A stretch of 42,952 nucleotides of DNA from WS-7 sp035635575 (GCA_035635575.1 DASQAV010000137.1:1-42952); one strand, 5' to 3'; positions 1 to 9,328 are shown, counted from the first letter of the stretch. Notes: generated by a model not told the origin, from the letters alone. Made by a program: numbers and translations.

Positions 1-1995
1 CCGGTCGTGCGGTATTCCACGGCGTCCCGCGAGCGAAACCGGATGCTCGTCCTGGTGGATCACTCCGGCAGCATGGAGGTGCGGGATGGGGATGCGTCCG
101 GGCGCACGCGGCGCGAGGTCGCCGACAGCGCCGCCGGTGCCATCGCCAGCGACCTCCAGGGGCGCTATGACGTGCGCATCGCTCCCTTCGATGCTTCCCT
201 CGGACCCATCATGACGCCGGGGGCCTGGAAGGGAGCGGCGTCCGCGCGCGGCGCGGGCGAGACCGCGCTGGGGGACGCGCTGCGCGAGGCGCTGGACCGC
301 ATCGACCCCGATTCGCTGGCGGCGCTCCTGATTCTGAGCGACGGCGCCGTGAACCGGGGCGAGGATCCGCAGCGCGCTCTGGGATCGTCCGTGCCCACGT
401 TCGGGCTCGTCACGGGCTCGGCGAGCGATCCTCCCACCACGGGGATCGGCGGCATCGACGTTCCGGCCGAGGTGGTGATGGGCCAGCCCGCGGTTCTCAC
501 GGTGACCGTCCGTCAGGGATCGCGTCCCGCCACGCGCGGCGTGGCGCGCCTGAGCGAAGGGCCGCGCGAGCTGGGCCGGGCGGCCTTCGCGCTCCCGCAT
601 CCGGGCTCGACGACGCGCGTGCCCATCCCGTTCACGATCCAGGAGCGCGGAAAACACTTTCTCACCGTGAGGCTCGACAGTCTGCCCGGAGACCCGATCG
701 TGAAGAACAAACGCCGGTTGGTCGCGGTGAGCGCGAGACCGGCGAAGCGCGCCGTCCCGCTCCTGGCCTCGGCGTGGGACTGGGATCTCCGGTCCTTCTC
801 GCGAGGCGTCGAGGCGGACACTTCCTGGGCCGTGATGAGGCTCGTGCCTTCGGGATCGTCCGGAGTCGTCCCGTTCGGCGTCACCGGCGCGGCGGCGCAC
901 TCGGGCCCGCAGAGCCTGGCTACGGCCCTCCGGGATGCCCATGTCGCCGCGGTCCGGTACGATTCCCGAACCCTCACCCCGGAGCGGAGCGCCGAGATCC
1001 TGCGTTTCCTGGAGCGAGGCGGCGGGGTCCTCTTCTGGGCTGATCCTTTGAACCGGCCGCCGGCGGAAGGTGCCCTCACGCAGGCGCTCGGACTCCAGTG
1101 GCGCGACTTCGGCCGCCCGATTCCCTCGGGCACTTCGCTCGAGCTCACTCCGGAAGGACGTTCCCATGAGGTCACGCTTCTGGGCGGCGACGCGGCAAGC
1201 GCGACCGCGGCCTGGCGCTCGCTCCCGCCCGTGCAGGTTCCTCTGGTCCTGAGCCTGCGCGAGCCCCGCCTCGCCCCGCTCCTTCTCGTGCGGTTCGGGA
1301 ACGAAGCCACCCCGGTGCTGCTCGCCGGGAGGATCGGCCAGGGGCGTGTCGCGGTCCTGAATGCGACGGGCGTGTACCGATGGGGCTTGACCGCGTCGGG
1401 TCTCGCGGGTGGCGCGGGCATCGAGCCCTCGTTCTTTGGCGGGCTCACGACGTGGCTCGCGCAAAGCGAGGACGATCGCTTGGTTCGAATCACGGCACCC
1501 GACCTGACCCCCGCCGAGCGTCCCATTCCGGTCCGCCTGGCGCTTTCCAATCCCGCACTCGCGAAGGGAGCCCGTGCCGTCGTGACGGTACCTGGCCGCG
1601 GCGGGAAGACGGTCGCCCTCAGCACCTCGGCGCAGGGGGACTTCGCGGGCTCGATCGAGCTTCCGGAGGGAATCTATGCGCTGCAGGGGCGCGTGGATCG
1701 CGGAGGACGGACGCTCGGAACCGACAGCGTGCGGGTCGCGGTGGGCGAGCAGGGAGTGGAGTTCGAATCCCTGAACGCCGATTCCGGTGTCCTCGAGCGG
1801 CTGGCCTCGCGATCCGGAGGAGCTTCCGCTCCCATGGACCGGCCGACGCCCGTGCTGGCGAGGCTACGCTCCCCCGAGATCGCCAAGGCGAGGATCGTGG
1901 AGCTGGATCTCTTCCACAACACCTGGATCTTCGTGGTGCTCATCCTGGGAGCCACGACCGAGTGGGTTCTGCGGAAGAGGTGGCACTTGTTGTAG
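1..1995 (+). CDS. von Willebrand factor A membrane protein, 5' end outside window
   Basis: The frame is open to base 1, so the N-terminus is missing; a GTG at 7 is probably internal. Counted from that GTG, a metal-ion-dependent adhesion motif DHSGS lies at residues 18-22, and the later LILSDG supplies another typical vWA element. A beta-rich CARDB-like middle follows. A glutamine-amidotransferase-like segment then reads ILRFLERGGGVLFWADP. The last 30 residues form a single membrane helix followed by basic residues (WVLRKRWHLL). Proteins of this build (BatA-like plus a GATase1-like domain) are anchored in the inner membrane with the vWA part exposed; the missing N-terminus would be expected to carry more helices. 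The function is unknown. The exported LTD protein follows 79 bases later on the same strand. Confidence 0.75.
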   Translation, partial: PVVRYSTASRERNRMLVLVDHSGSMEVRDGDASGRTRREVADSAAGAIASDLQGRYDVRIAPFDASLGPIMTPGAWKGAASARGAGETALGDALREALDRIDPDSLAALLILSDGAVNRGEDPQRALGSSVPTFGLVTGSASDPPTTGIGGIDVPAEVVMGQPAVLTVTVRQGSRPATRGVARLSEGPRELGRAAFALPHPGSTTRVPIPFTIQERGKHFLTVRLDSLPGDPIVKNKRRLVAVSARPAKRAVPLLASAWDWDLRSFSRGVEADTSWAVMRLVPSGSSGVVPFGVTGAAAHSGPQSLATALRDAHVAAVRYDSRTLTPERSAEILRFLERGGGVLFWADPLNRPPAEGALTQALGLQWRDFGRPIPSGTSLELTPEGRSHEVTLLGGDAASATAAWRSLPPVQVPLVLSLREPRLAPLLLVRFGNEATPVLLAGRIGQGRVAVLNATGVYRWGLTASGLAGGAGIEPSFFGGLTTWLAQSEDDRLVRITAPDLTPAERPIPVRLALSNPALAKGARAVVTVPGRGGKTVALSTSAQGDFAGSIELPEGIYALQGRVDRGGRTLGTDSVRVAVGEQGVEFESLNADSGVLERLASRSGGASAPMDRPTPVLARLRSPEIAKARIVELDLFHNTWIFVVLILGATTEWVLRKRWHLL

Positions 1996-2074
1996 CTCGT
2001 CTTCGATCCACCAACCCCGGCCATCCCGACGCGTCGCCCGTTCTTTCCCCCTGCCTCGCCACCGGGGGGAAACC

Positions 2075-3799
2075 ATGTCCAAAGTCCGCGCGTCCGCGCT
2101 CCTGACCGCAGTCTCTCTTCTCGTCTTTCCGTCCACGCCGCAGGCGAATGCCGAGCTCGTCCTGAACGAGGTGCTCTACGACCCGGCGGGTCCGGACGAA
2201 GGGCTGGAGTTCGTCGAGCTCTGGAACCCCGACACCGTTGCCGTCTCGCTCGCGGGAATCCTCCTCGAGGCCGGGGACGGGGCGCGCCCGGGCGTCTGGA
2301 CCGCCGTGTACGCGGGCGCCGCCGCGGATTCGGTCGGGCCCCGGCGCGCGTTCCTCATTCCGGGATCCGCGCTGACGGCGACGCTTCAGAACGGACCGGA
2401 CGCGATCCGCATGAGCCGCGGAGGCTCCGTGCTCGATCTCCTGGGATACGGCGCGCTCGCAGCACCGGAGCTCTACGAGGAAGCGCCCGCCGAGGACGCT
2501 CCCTCCGGAATGAGCCTCGCCCGCGTCGAGGACGGCCGCGACACGGGACGGAACGCGGCGGACTGGGGCATCGAGCCGGATCCCACGCCGGGATCTCCGA
2601 ACCATCCCGACGTCAGGCTCCGCATCGTGCGCGGAAGCGCCTCGATCCAGCCTGAGGTCCCGTGGCCGGGAGAGACCGCCGTCCTCCGCCTCACGGTGCG
2701 AAACGTGGGGCGGCTCGAGGTGCCGGCGTTGCGATGGGGGATCGAGGTCGCGTTGCGCCAGGTGCTCGAGGGCGGCGGAGACTGGACCGCGCTCCCGGAA
2801 GGGGACCAGGGGCTTGGGGCCGGCGCGGCGCTCGCTCCCGGAGAAAGCACCGCGGTTCGGTGCGAGATCACCACGCCCTCGCCGGGACGCTTCGACGTGC
2901 GCGCCACGCTGCGCGGGGCCGCGATCGCGGACACGATTCAGGTGGGCTCCCGATCCACCGCCGCGCCGCTCGTGATCCAGGAGATCGCCTTCCGAGATCG
3001 TGGCGCCGGAGAATGGGTCGAGCTCCTCGCGCGCGACGCGATTCCCGATCTTGGCGCCTTCGCGCTCACGGACGCGGGCACGCGGGCGTACGCGATCGAC
3101 CGCGGGCCCCTGGCGCGGCCCGTGCGCGCGGGAGAGATTCTCGTCGTGGCGCAATCCCCGGCGCTCCTTCGCTCGGCGTACTCCCTTCCGGACAGCGCCG
3201 TCCTTGGCCTTCACGGCGGCTGGCCGTCCCTGAACGACACCGACGGAGACGATGGATTCGCCGATCGCGTCCGCGTCGTGGATTCGCTCGGGATCCCCTG
3301 CGATGCCGTTCCCTACCGCTCGGAGTACGCGGAACGCCGCGCTTCCATCGAGAGGCTGGGAATCGGCCTCCCCTCCGCGTCGCCGAACACCTGGGCCGAA
3401 ACCGTCGACCCGCACGCGGGCACCCCCGGACGACCCAACTCGCTCTCGGCGCCGAAAGGAGAAGGGCGCCCCAAGGGGGCGCTCCTCGTCGCCAGCTCGC
3501 GTCTCGTGCGGCGGTCCGCGGAAGCCCAGGCACCCGTCGTGCTCGCGTTCGGCGAATCCGCGCGCGGAAGGAAGGTCCGCGTCGTGGTGCACGACCTCCT
3601 GGGCCGCGTGCGAAGACGCCTCATGGATGGCCAGCGGGTTCTCTCGGATGTCGCGTTCGTCTGGGACGGCAAGGACGACGAGGGAGCGCCGGTCCCGGCC
3701 GGGATCTACGTCGTGCGGGGGGAGACGATTCCCGAGGGCGGCGCTCCGGCGACCAGCGGAAGTCTCGCGCTGACGGTGGTGGACCGATGGCCGCGCTGA
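2075..3799 (+). CDS. Secreted lamin-tail-domain protein with FlgD-like C-terminus
   Basis: Start ATG 2075 was chosen because a purine-rich accgggggga lies just upstream and the product then begins with a clean signal peptide (MSKVRASALLTAVSLLVF, cleavage near AQANA). Of 574 residues, the first lamin-tail domain starts LVLNEVLYDPAG with FVELWNP. A second, divergent one lies mid-protein (LVIQEIAF, EWVELLARD). A CARDB-like beta domain sits between them (VRNVGRLEVPALRWG). The C-terminus is a FlgD-type Ig repeat (VRVVVHDLLGRVRRRL, then WDGKDDEGAPVPAGIYVVRG). Lamin-tail domains in bacteria are found on secreted, often surface or nuclease-associated proteins; no catalytic domain is seen here. The stop overlaps the next gene's start by 13 bases, so the two are probably co-translated. 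Confidence 0.82.
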   Translation: MSKVRASALLTAVSLLVFPSTPQANAELVLNEVLYDPAGPDEGLEFVELWNPDTVAVSLAGILLEAGDGARPGVWTAVYAGAAADSVGPRRAFLIPGSALTATLQNGPDAIRMSRGGSVLDLLGYGALAAPELYEEAPAEDAPSGMSLARVEDGRDTGRNAADWGIEPDPTPGSPNHPDVRLRIVRGSASIQPEVPWPGETAVLRLTVRNVGRLEVPALRWGIEVALRQVLEGGGDWTALPEGDQGLGAGAALAPGESTAVRCEITTPSPGRFDVRATLRGAAIADTIQVGSRSTAAPLVIQEIAFRDRGAGEWVELLARDAIPDLGAFALTDAGTRAYAIDRGPLARPVRAGEILVVAQSPALLRSAYSLPDSAVLGLHGGWPSLNDTDGDDGFADRVRVVDSLGIPCDAVPYRSEYAERRASIERLGIGLPSASPNTWAETVDPHAGTPGRPNSLSAPKGEGRPKGALLVASSRLVRRSAEAQAPVVLAFGESARGRKVRVVVHDLLGRVRRRLMDGQRVLSDVAFVWDGKDDEGAPVPAGIYVVRGETIPEGGAPATSGSLALTVVDRWPR

Positions 3800-4620
3800 G
3801 AGTCCTGGCCTTTTCGCTCCTTCTCGCGGCGACCGTGCCCCAGAGCGCGCGAGGCGCGTTCGAGCTCCGCGACGCCGGTCCCGCGGCGCTGGGCGCGGCA
3901 TCGCCCGACGGCGCCTCGCTGCCCCTCGACGCGGGGCGGACGCTCGCGGGTGATGTGGATTCGTCCGGCGCGGACGATGCACGGTTCTCCTGGCGCGCGG
4001 GCGGAAGCCGCGCCTCGCTCTTCGACGTCGAGGATCTGGAGCAGGGCCAGCTGGATCTCGAGGTCCGGCTCCGCCGCTTCTGGTCGCGCCTCGACTACAT
4101 GTCCGTTTCCAACCCCGGCTCGCGTGAGTCCACGGCGCGGCTCACGGTCGGCGAGCGCGCGGTGCGAGCCGTGTCGCTCACCGTGACGGGGGAGCGCCTC
4201 GACGCTTCCGCCGAAGACGGGCCGCGCCGGGGCGGATGGGCGCTCGGCGCTCGTGCGCGGGGCCGGCTGGGGCAGCGGATCGAAGCCTGGATCGGAGGGG
4301 ACCGAATCCTGGTGTCGCGGGGGCTGACGGGACTCTCCGGCTCCTTCGAGCTCGGCGCCGCGGTCCATGCGCGCGGGACGGCGCTCGGCGTGCTCGACCG
4401 CATGGAGCCCGACGCCCGTCACAGCCCACGCGTCGTTCTGGACGTTCCCCTGGGCGGCGCCGCGAGCGTGAGGCTGGGGCGCGGAAGCGCGCCGGGCAGG
4501 ATCGGCGCCTCCTTCACGGTCCGGATCGGGAGCCTGGAAGCCTCGTGGGGGCGTCTCGACTACGCGTTCGGAGGGAAAGTCGTAGCACTTCGCATCGGGG
4601 TCTCGGGCCACGGAACAAAG
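3787..4620 (+). CDS. Barrel-like exported protein, no in-frame stop before the terminator
   Basis: ATG 3787 overlaps the end of the upstream LTD gene. The N-terminus is a signal peptide (MAALRVLAFSLLLAATVP, cleavage near ARG-AFE). The mature start AFELRDAGPAALGAA recalls the beginning of small outer-membrane PorV/UPF0164-type barrels, but the resemblance is weak. The rest is alternating short amphipathic strands rich in Gly, Arg and Ser, ending near LRIGVSG, which looks like a last barrel strand. No stop follows: the frame stays open through the hairpin at 4620-4644 and right across the opposite-strand gene to 9312. The end given here is simply where the shared hairpin begins. A lost stop, or a small indel near 4560-4600 (an adjacent frame has TAG at 4583), is the likeliest cause. 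The function is unknown. Confidence 0.5.
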
Positions 4621-4644
4621 CGGCCCGCCGGGAAGGCGGGCCGC
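4620..4644 (-). terminator. Intrinsic terminator of the 4681-7536 gene
   Basis: A perfect 10-bp stem (GCGGCCCGCC paired with GGCGGGCCGC) encloses a 5-base loop. Read on the minus strand it is followed by CTTTGTT, giving a short U-tract, and it sits 37 bases past the minus-strand stop codon. On the plus strand no T-run follows, so it is a better terminator for the minus-strand gene. Confidence 0.7.
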
Positions 4645-4680
4645 CAAGACACCGTCCGGAATGTGGGGAGCGCGTACCCG

Positions 4681-7536
4681 CTAACGGAGCAGGATCAGCT
4701 TCCGCGAATCCAGGAAGCCCTTCGACTCGAGCCGGTAGAAGTAGGCGCCGCTCGGGAGCGTTCTGCCGCCGTCGTCCAGGCCGTTCCAGCGCTCGAGATG
4801 CTCACCCGCCTGCACGACCCGATTCACCAGCGTCCGCACCAGCGCACCGTTCACGTTGTAGATACGGAGAACAACCGGCCCCGTCTGCGCGACCGAGAAC
4901 TTGATGGCCGTCTCCGGATTGAACGGGTTGGGCATGTTCTGGCCGAGGGTGTTGCGGAACGAGGGCGCCTCCGGCCCTCCTCCCTCCTCGACCGCGCTCG
5001 CCAGGTAGCAGTTCGGCTCCTTGAAGTACGTCTGGACGACGTTCTTGGTGAACTGGAGCCGCTCGCCCCCCTCCTCGATCGCGTTGAATCCGAAGCCCCC
5101 GAAGACCACCCGCGCGCTGTCGGTCGGGCTGAAGGTGTTGTAGTCGGTCGCGTAGCGGAGCGCCGCCCCGAAGTTGTTCGGATAGGTGAGGAGAAGCCCC
5201 GCCTTCCCGGAGTTCGCGAAGGAAGAGAGCGTGAGGAGATCGAACGTATTCAGGATCGGACAGCCCCCGTTCAGGTGCAGGAACCTGCCCGCGGCGGGCC
5301 CGCCGTTCACGCCCTTGACGACGGGATGCAGCGTATCTTGTGGCGGATTCTCCCACAGGCTCCGAAGCCAGAGTGTGCCGCAGGTGAACTGAAGGAACGA
5401 GTTGTAGTTGTTGGCCTGGTTGCCGGCCATGAGATCGGTCGCGACGTCGTCCCCCGTGATCCAGAAGTTCCGGTTCTTCCCGGCCTGCTGGACCCACGTC
5501 TGGATCACCGCCTGATCCTGCCTCGTGATCGTGAACGCCTGGAGATCGCCCGAGTTCCAGATGATCGTGGAATATTGCACGAGCTTCCCCACGTCGGTGG
5601 CCGGCCAGTGGTAGGTCGGCACGGCGGCGGGATCGGACCCTCCGAGGCAATTCCCGATCCCGCTCGTGGGTCCATTCACCTCCCACGTGTCGTACTTCAT
5701 CCCCAGCTGATCCATGGCCTGGGTCAGATACGTCTGCGCCTCGCGCCCCGAGACATGGTTCACGAACAGGATCGTAGCCAGGCTGTCCGAGCATTGAAGC
5801 GGAAGGTTGATGGGATGCTTCGTCGGCAGAATCGACACCGAACGGTATCTCTGGTTCGTGATCGCGTCCAAGGGGAAGTACACCGTCGCGTTCTGGCTGT
5901 CGGTCGCGGCGAAGTAGTATTCCATCGTGGTGTTCGCCGCGTAGCTCCCAGGCGGAACGTCCGCGAAGAAGTGGGTCGGGAGCCCGGGCAGGCATTTCTG
6001 AAGCGCGACCGAGTTGAAGGACCCGCCGTTCAGACGGTAGAACATGAAGCTATTCTTGAGCCCCCGGGACGCGCTGACCTGCACCACCGCCGTGTCTCCG
6101 AGGGGCGTGTTGAAGTTGTCGTCCCGGAAGAATGGCGTGGTCTGGAAGGTGTCGTTGAAGAGATCGAGGTCCCGAACGATGAAGCTGGGGCCCGCCTGAC
6201 CGACCACTCCCACCGCGACGTTGTCGAACAGAGCGTAGGTATTGGCGGGCGAGGAGACGCCGTCGCAGAAGACCAGCGAATAGTCGCGCAGTCCCAGCTC
6301 CACCTGCACCGAGTCCTTGCCCACGGCCCCGGCCAGAGGAATCAGCTGGCGCGCCCAGTCCTTGCTGCCTCCGTAGTACACGAAGAAGGTCGGATCGATC
6401 CACGTCGACCAGAACGCGTCCCCGACGTTCTTGGTGCGGAAGTTGGTGTGGTAGTAGAAGCACGAGTTCAGCGGAAGGTTCCGGTACACGTCGAAGCTCA
6501 GGAACACCGAGCTCGACCGGTTCGTGGCGATCGGGGGCGTCACGACGAAATTGTCCAATCCCGGCACCAGCGACTGGAAGATCGCGTTCCAGTCGGTCCA
6601 GACGTTGGATTGGTTCGCGACGCAGAAGTCCTCCGTGAGGACGTTCCGCCTCAGGAAGAAGTAGTCCCCCACGCCCGGCGTCGTCGACCGGGTCCAGGAC
6701 CCCATGCCTCCCTCGGCGTCATCGGAGAAGATGACGTTCGCTCCCGCCTTGACGGTGACGTTGTCGATGACCCAACCGTCGCCGTCGTAGAGGCCGTCCG
6801 CGGAGGAGTAGGCGACGTCGCTCGTGAACTTGAACCGGAACTGCACGGGAAGTGGCGTGTGGGTCGAGTCGTTAGGATTTCCGGCGCGCATCTTGGAGAC
6901 GACCGAGTCCGGGATCGTGACGGTGAACGTGTCGCAGAGTCCCGAAGCGGGCACCATGCCGGTGAATTGCGAGATCGCCGTCCAGCCCTCGGCGAAATCG
7001 AAGACCTCGATGTACCCGAAGTCGTATTGCGGCTCCGCGTTGAAATGATGCCGGAACCCGAGCGTGACGGGAGTGCCGGGCGGAATGCCCGCCGTGGGGA
7101 ACGAGTTCTGGAGCGTCTGGATCCAGTCGTTGTCGTAGCCGGCGCGGTTCGAATCGAACGTCCACGTGGAATCGACCATGCCGCACCACCAGGAATGATT
7201 CTGACAGCCCAGGACCGTGTCGATGTGCCACGCCGTGGGCTTGAAGGAAGCGTCGTAGTGCGTCCAACCGCCTTCGTTGTTCGGGCTCGTCCGGGTTTCC
7301 ATGCTGTCCACGAACACCCAGACGGTCTCACCCACTGTGGCCGTGCGAAGGGACCTTCCCGCGCGCGCCGGGGCGCCGGAGCTCGGGTCCCCCACGGGGA
7401 CCTGAGTTCGGACGACGCCGGCAGGCACCGGGTCCGCGGGTCGCGCCGCCGACACATTGGAGGAAGCAGCGGCGCTGCCGAAGCAGAGGGCCGATGCGAG
7501 GAGGATGGAAAACGGCACGATCGCGCGACGGCGCAT
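4681..7536 (-). CDS. Large secreted protein with FlgD/T9SS-like C-terminal tail
   Basis: Start ATG (complement of 7534-7536) is set by a strong GGAAGGAG seven bases upstream and by the signal peptide that follows (MRRRAIVPFSILLASALCFG, cleavage near AAA). Upstream in-frame ATGs lack both. The 951 residues contain beta-sandwich segments typical of proprotein-convertase or jelly-roll secreted domains (FSDDAEGGMGSWTR, DNVTVKAGANVIFSDD; FDNVAVGVVG). A more alpha/beta, Rossmann-like stretch covers roughly residues 640-830 (ATILFVNHVSGREAQTYL ... SGDLQAF, WITGDDVATDL). The C-terminal 90 residues are a FlgD-type Ig domain (NMPNPFNPETAIKFSV, LPSGAYFYRLESKG) like those that anchor exported proteins in Bacteroidetes-related phyla. 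No peptidase or glycosidase active site was recognised. It is convergent with the small barrel gene and divergent from the next barrel gene. Confidence 0.82.
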   Translation of the reverse strand: MRRRAIVPFSILLASALCFGSAAASSNVSAARPADPVPAGVVRTQVPVGDPSSGAPARAGRSLRTATVGETVWVFVDSMETRTSPNNEGGWTHYDASFKPTAWHIDTVLGCQNHSWWCGMVDSTWTFDSNRAGYDNDWIQTLQNSFPTAGIPPGTPVTLGFRHHFNAEPQYDFGYIEVFDFAEGWTAISQFTGMVPASGLCDTFTVTIPDSVVSKMRAGNPNDSTHTPLPVQFRFKFTSDVAYSSADGLYDGDGWVIDNVTVKAGANVIFSDDAEGGMGSWTRSTTPGVGDYFFLRRNVLTEDFCVANQSNVWTDWNAIFQSLVPGLDNFVVTPPIATNRSSSVFLSFDVYRNLPLNSCFYYHTNFRTKNVGDAFWSTWIDPTFFVYYGGSKDWARQLIPLAGAVGKDSVQVELGLRDYSLVFCDGVSSPANTYALFDNVAVGVVGQAGPSFIVRDLDLFNDTFQTTPFFRDDNFNTPLGDTAVVQVSASRGLKNSFMFYRLNGGSFNSVALQKCLPGLPTHFFADVPPGSYAANTTMEYYFAATDSQNATVYFPLDAITNQRYRSVSILPTKHPINLPLQCSDSLATILFVNHVSGREAQTYLTQAMDQLGMKYDTWEVNGPTSGIGNCLGGSDPAAVPTYHWPATDVGKLVQYSTIIWNSGDLQAFTITRQDQAVIQTWVQQAGKNRNFWITGDDVATDLMAGNQANNYNSFLQFTCGTLWLRSLWENPPQDTLHPVVKGVNGGPAAGRFLHLNGGCPILNTFDLLTLSSFANSGKAGLLLTYPNNFGAALRYATDYNTFSPTDSARVVFGGFGFNAIEEGGERLQFTKNVVQTYFKEPNCYLASAVEEGGGPEAPSFRNTLGQNMPNPFNPETAIKFSVAQTGPVVLRIYNVNGALVRTLVNRVVQAGEHLERWNGLDDGGRTLPSGAYFYRLESKGFLDSRKLILLR

Positions 7537-7584
7537 GAGGAAACTCCTTCCGCGTGGATTCCTGGGGTTCATGGCGCTCATGTC

Positions 7585-7614
7585 GTGAAGCGAAGGTCGG
7601 TGAAGCGAAGGTCG
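7585..7614 (+). repeat. 15-bp perfect tandem duplication
   Basis: The unit GTGAAGCGAAGGTCG occurs twice head to tail, and degenerate fragments (GCGAAGCGAACGAAG) continue for about 20 bases. It lies in the presumed 5' leader of the minus-strand secreted protein gene. No known element was recognised. Confidence 0.85.
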
Positions 7615-7772
7615 AGAAGACGGGCGCGAAGCGAACGAAGGCCCGGACGTGGCGTGAAGGCTGAAACGAATCCGGCGCAGGCCAGGGACATCGCCTCGAG
7701 AAGCCCTCTCATGCTGGATGATTGCGGCGCCCGCTTCGCCTGTGGGTCGGTTTTCTGGCAGCGGTACCATCC

Positions 7773-7801
7773 ATTATACCCGAAATCGCCTCTCTTTTCG
7801 A
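7773..7801 (-). promoter_or_regulatory. Sigma70-type promoter for the 4681-7536 gene
   Basis: On the minus strand a perfect TATAAT (complement of 7773-7778) is preceded, 17 bases away, by TCGAAA (4 of 6 to TTGACA). Transcription would begin near 7766, leaving a leader of about 230 bases before the ATG at 7536. A long leader is unusual and contains the 15-bp tandem repeat. Confidence 0.45.
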
Positions 7802-7845
7802 GGGAAATCAGGGCGACGTTGTTGGCCCCAAAGCCCTTTGCTATC

Positions 7846-9312
7846 ATGCGATGTCCTCCCTCGTCGGTGGCGATCGCGCTCATCGCCTCGGTTCTCTTCA
7901 GCTCTCCGCCGCTCGCCGGGTATGCGGCGGCTGGAGTGGCGGCGGATTCGGTGGAAGCGCGGGATCGGCCGCCGGCGGAGCCCGATTCGGCCGAGAGCCA
8001 GGACGTTTGGCTGCCGATTCCGGAGGAGGACGTGGAGGTTCCGGAAGCGCTGCTGGAGGAAGGGCCATCCGGTGACAGCAGCGTCCTCGTTCGGGGCGGG
8101 ATCAGCCGGGGCCGGTTCGGTCTCCGTCGGATGGCGCTCGAGGGAGCTTCGCGCGGAATCCGAACCGATCTGGGAGTTCTCGTCGAAGGGGCCGGCGGCA
8201 GGAAGATCCGGCCCGGCGTGCGCCTGGAGGCCCGGCGCGTGTTCGTGGCGGGTGGACGCGTGAGCATCTCCAAAGCTCCGCCGCTCCTTGCCGAGGTGCT
8301 GGGCATCACGAGATCCGGCCAGCGTGTGCCGGGTCCGCGGTCGGGGGTGATCGCGGCGGCCCCTTCGCTCGGAGCCTCGTCGGGTGCTGTGGATGGGGCG
8401 GCGATCGTGCTTCGAGGCGGCGCTTCGGCCTGGTCCTTCGTGGGGATCCGGCCCGAGAGCCGCGAGCGGGTCGCGGGCGCCGGTCTCGGCTTCGCCGGCC
8501 GCGCGACGCGCGTTTCGGCCTCCGCCGGCGCGACCGATCGTGGATCGCGGGTGGCTTCGCTCACGATCCAGCGCCGGGTCCGGGGCCGCAGCATGGCGGC
8601 CGAGGCTTTGACGTGCGGCGAAGGACGCGCGGTCCTCGCGGAGGTGACGAGCCGCGGCGAGGAGATGCTCGTCACGGCGCGGTGGCGGTACCGTTCCTGG
8701 ATGCCGGGGCGCGTCGCCGGCGAGCTCAGCGCGGAGACTCTGGGACGAGGGCCAAAGGCGCGGCTCACCTGGCGTTCCTGGGCTAGCGACGCGTCCTGGG
8801 ACGACGGGATCCTCGAGATCGAGGCTTCGGTGCCGCCGGCGGGACGCGCGCGATCGCCCTTCCGCGTGCGCCTGGGCGCGGCCGGGCTTGGAAGCGATAG
8901 AGATCGCGCGGCCCGGGGGGAAGCGTATGGGATCCTGGACGCGACGATTGCTCAGGACGCGGGCAGGAGCCTCGGGATCCACCTGGTGCGGCGCGGCTCG
9001 TCGGCCCTCGGCCGGAGTGCCATGAGCACCACCGTGGGGACGAGACTCGACGTCCGCACCGGCCGGATGGGGGAGCACACGATCCTCATCGAGTCGACAC
9101 GCGTTCGTAAAGGGGCGCCGGCCTGGGGGGTGGAGCTCACGGCGTCGGGAATGACGACCCTCCGTGCGCGATCCAAGCCCGGGATGTGGGTCACCGCGCG
9201 CGGTGGGATCGGCAGCCGCCCGTGGCGTCTGGGGTATGCGCTGGAGCGTGGAGAGGACGCGGAGGGTCCGCGCCCGTGGAGCGGAACGGTATGGCTGGGG
9301 CTTCGGCGATAG
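7846..9312 (+). CDS. Exported barrel-like protein of unknown function
   Basis: ATG 7846 gives MRCPPSSVAIALIASVLFSS, a signal peptide with cleavage near GYAAAG. An alternative GTG at 7867 would give a shorter signal. There is no clear ribosome-binding site. A TTGTTG/TATCAT pair with 17-base spacing (7819-7847) runs into the start codon, which would be compatible with a leaderless message from the later GTG, but this is speculative. After an acidic linker (residues about 40-75) the 488-residue product is a long succession of alternating strands rich in Gly, Arg and Ala, with aromatic girdle-like endings (WRYRSWMPG, WRSWASDASW, WSGTVWLGLRR), suggesting an outer-membrane beta-barrel. Seventeen bases separate it from the aminotransferase, so it may head that operon. 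No family was recognised. Confidence 0.6.
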   Translation: MRCPPSSVAIALIASVLFSSPPLAGYAAAGVAADSVEARDRPPAEPDSAESQDVWLPIPEEDVEVPEALLEEGPSGDSSVLVRGGISRGRFGLRRMALEGASRGIRTDLGVLVEGAGGRKIRPGVRLEARRVFVAGGRVSISKAPPLLAEVLGITRSGQRVPGPRSGVIAAAPSLGASSGAVDGAAIVLRGGASAWSFVGIRPESRERVAGAGLGFAGRATRVSASAGATDRGSRVASLTIQRRVRGRSMAAEALTCGEGRAVLAEVTSRGEEMLVTARWRYRSWMPGRVAGELSAETLGRGPKARLTWRSWASDASWDDGILEIEASVPPAGRARSPFRVRLGAAGLGSDRDRAARGEAYGILDATIAQDAGRSLGIHLVRRGSSALGRSAMSTTVGTRLDVRTGRMGEHTILIESTRVRKGAPAWGVELTASGMTTLRARSKPGMWVTARGGIGSRPWRLGYALERGEDAEGPRPWSGTVWLGLRR

Positions 9313-9328
9313 CGAGATCGGAGAAGCG

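Noticed and set aside
1940..3982. A 680-codon minus-strand frame opposite the lamin-tail gene
   Set aside because: Arg/Gly/Pro-rich translation with no motif or signal, opposite a well-supported gene.
2662..9312. A single open plus-strand frame of 2216 codons
   Set aside because: Most of it is the antisense of the 4681-7536 gene, and its 5' part overlaps the lamin-tail gene in another frame. Only 3787 to about 4608 and 7846-9312 show real features; the rest is the usual lack of stops in antisense frames of GC-rich DNA.
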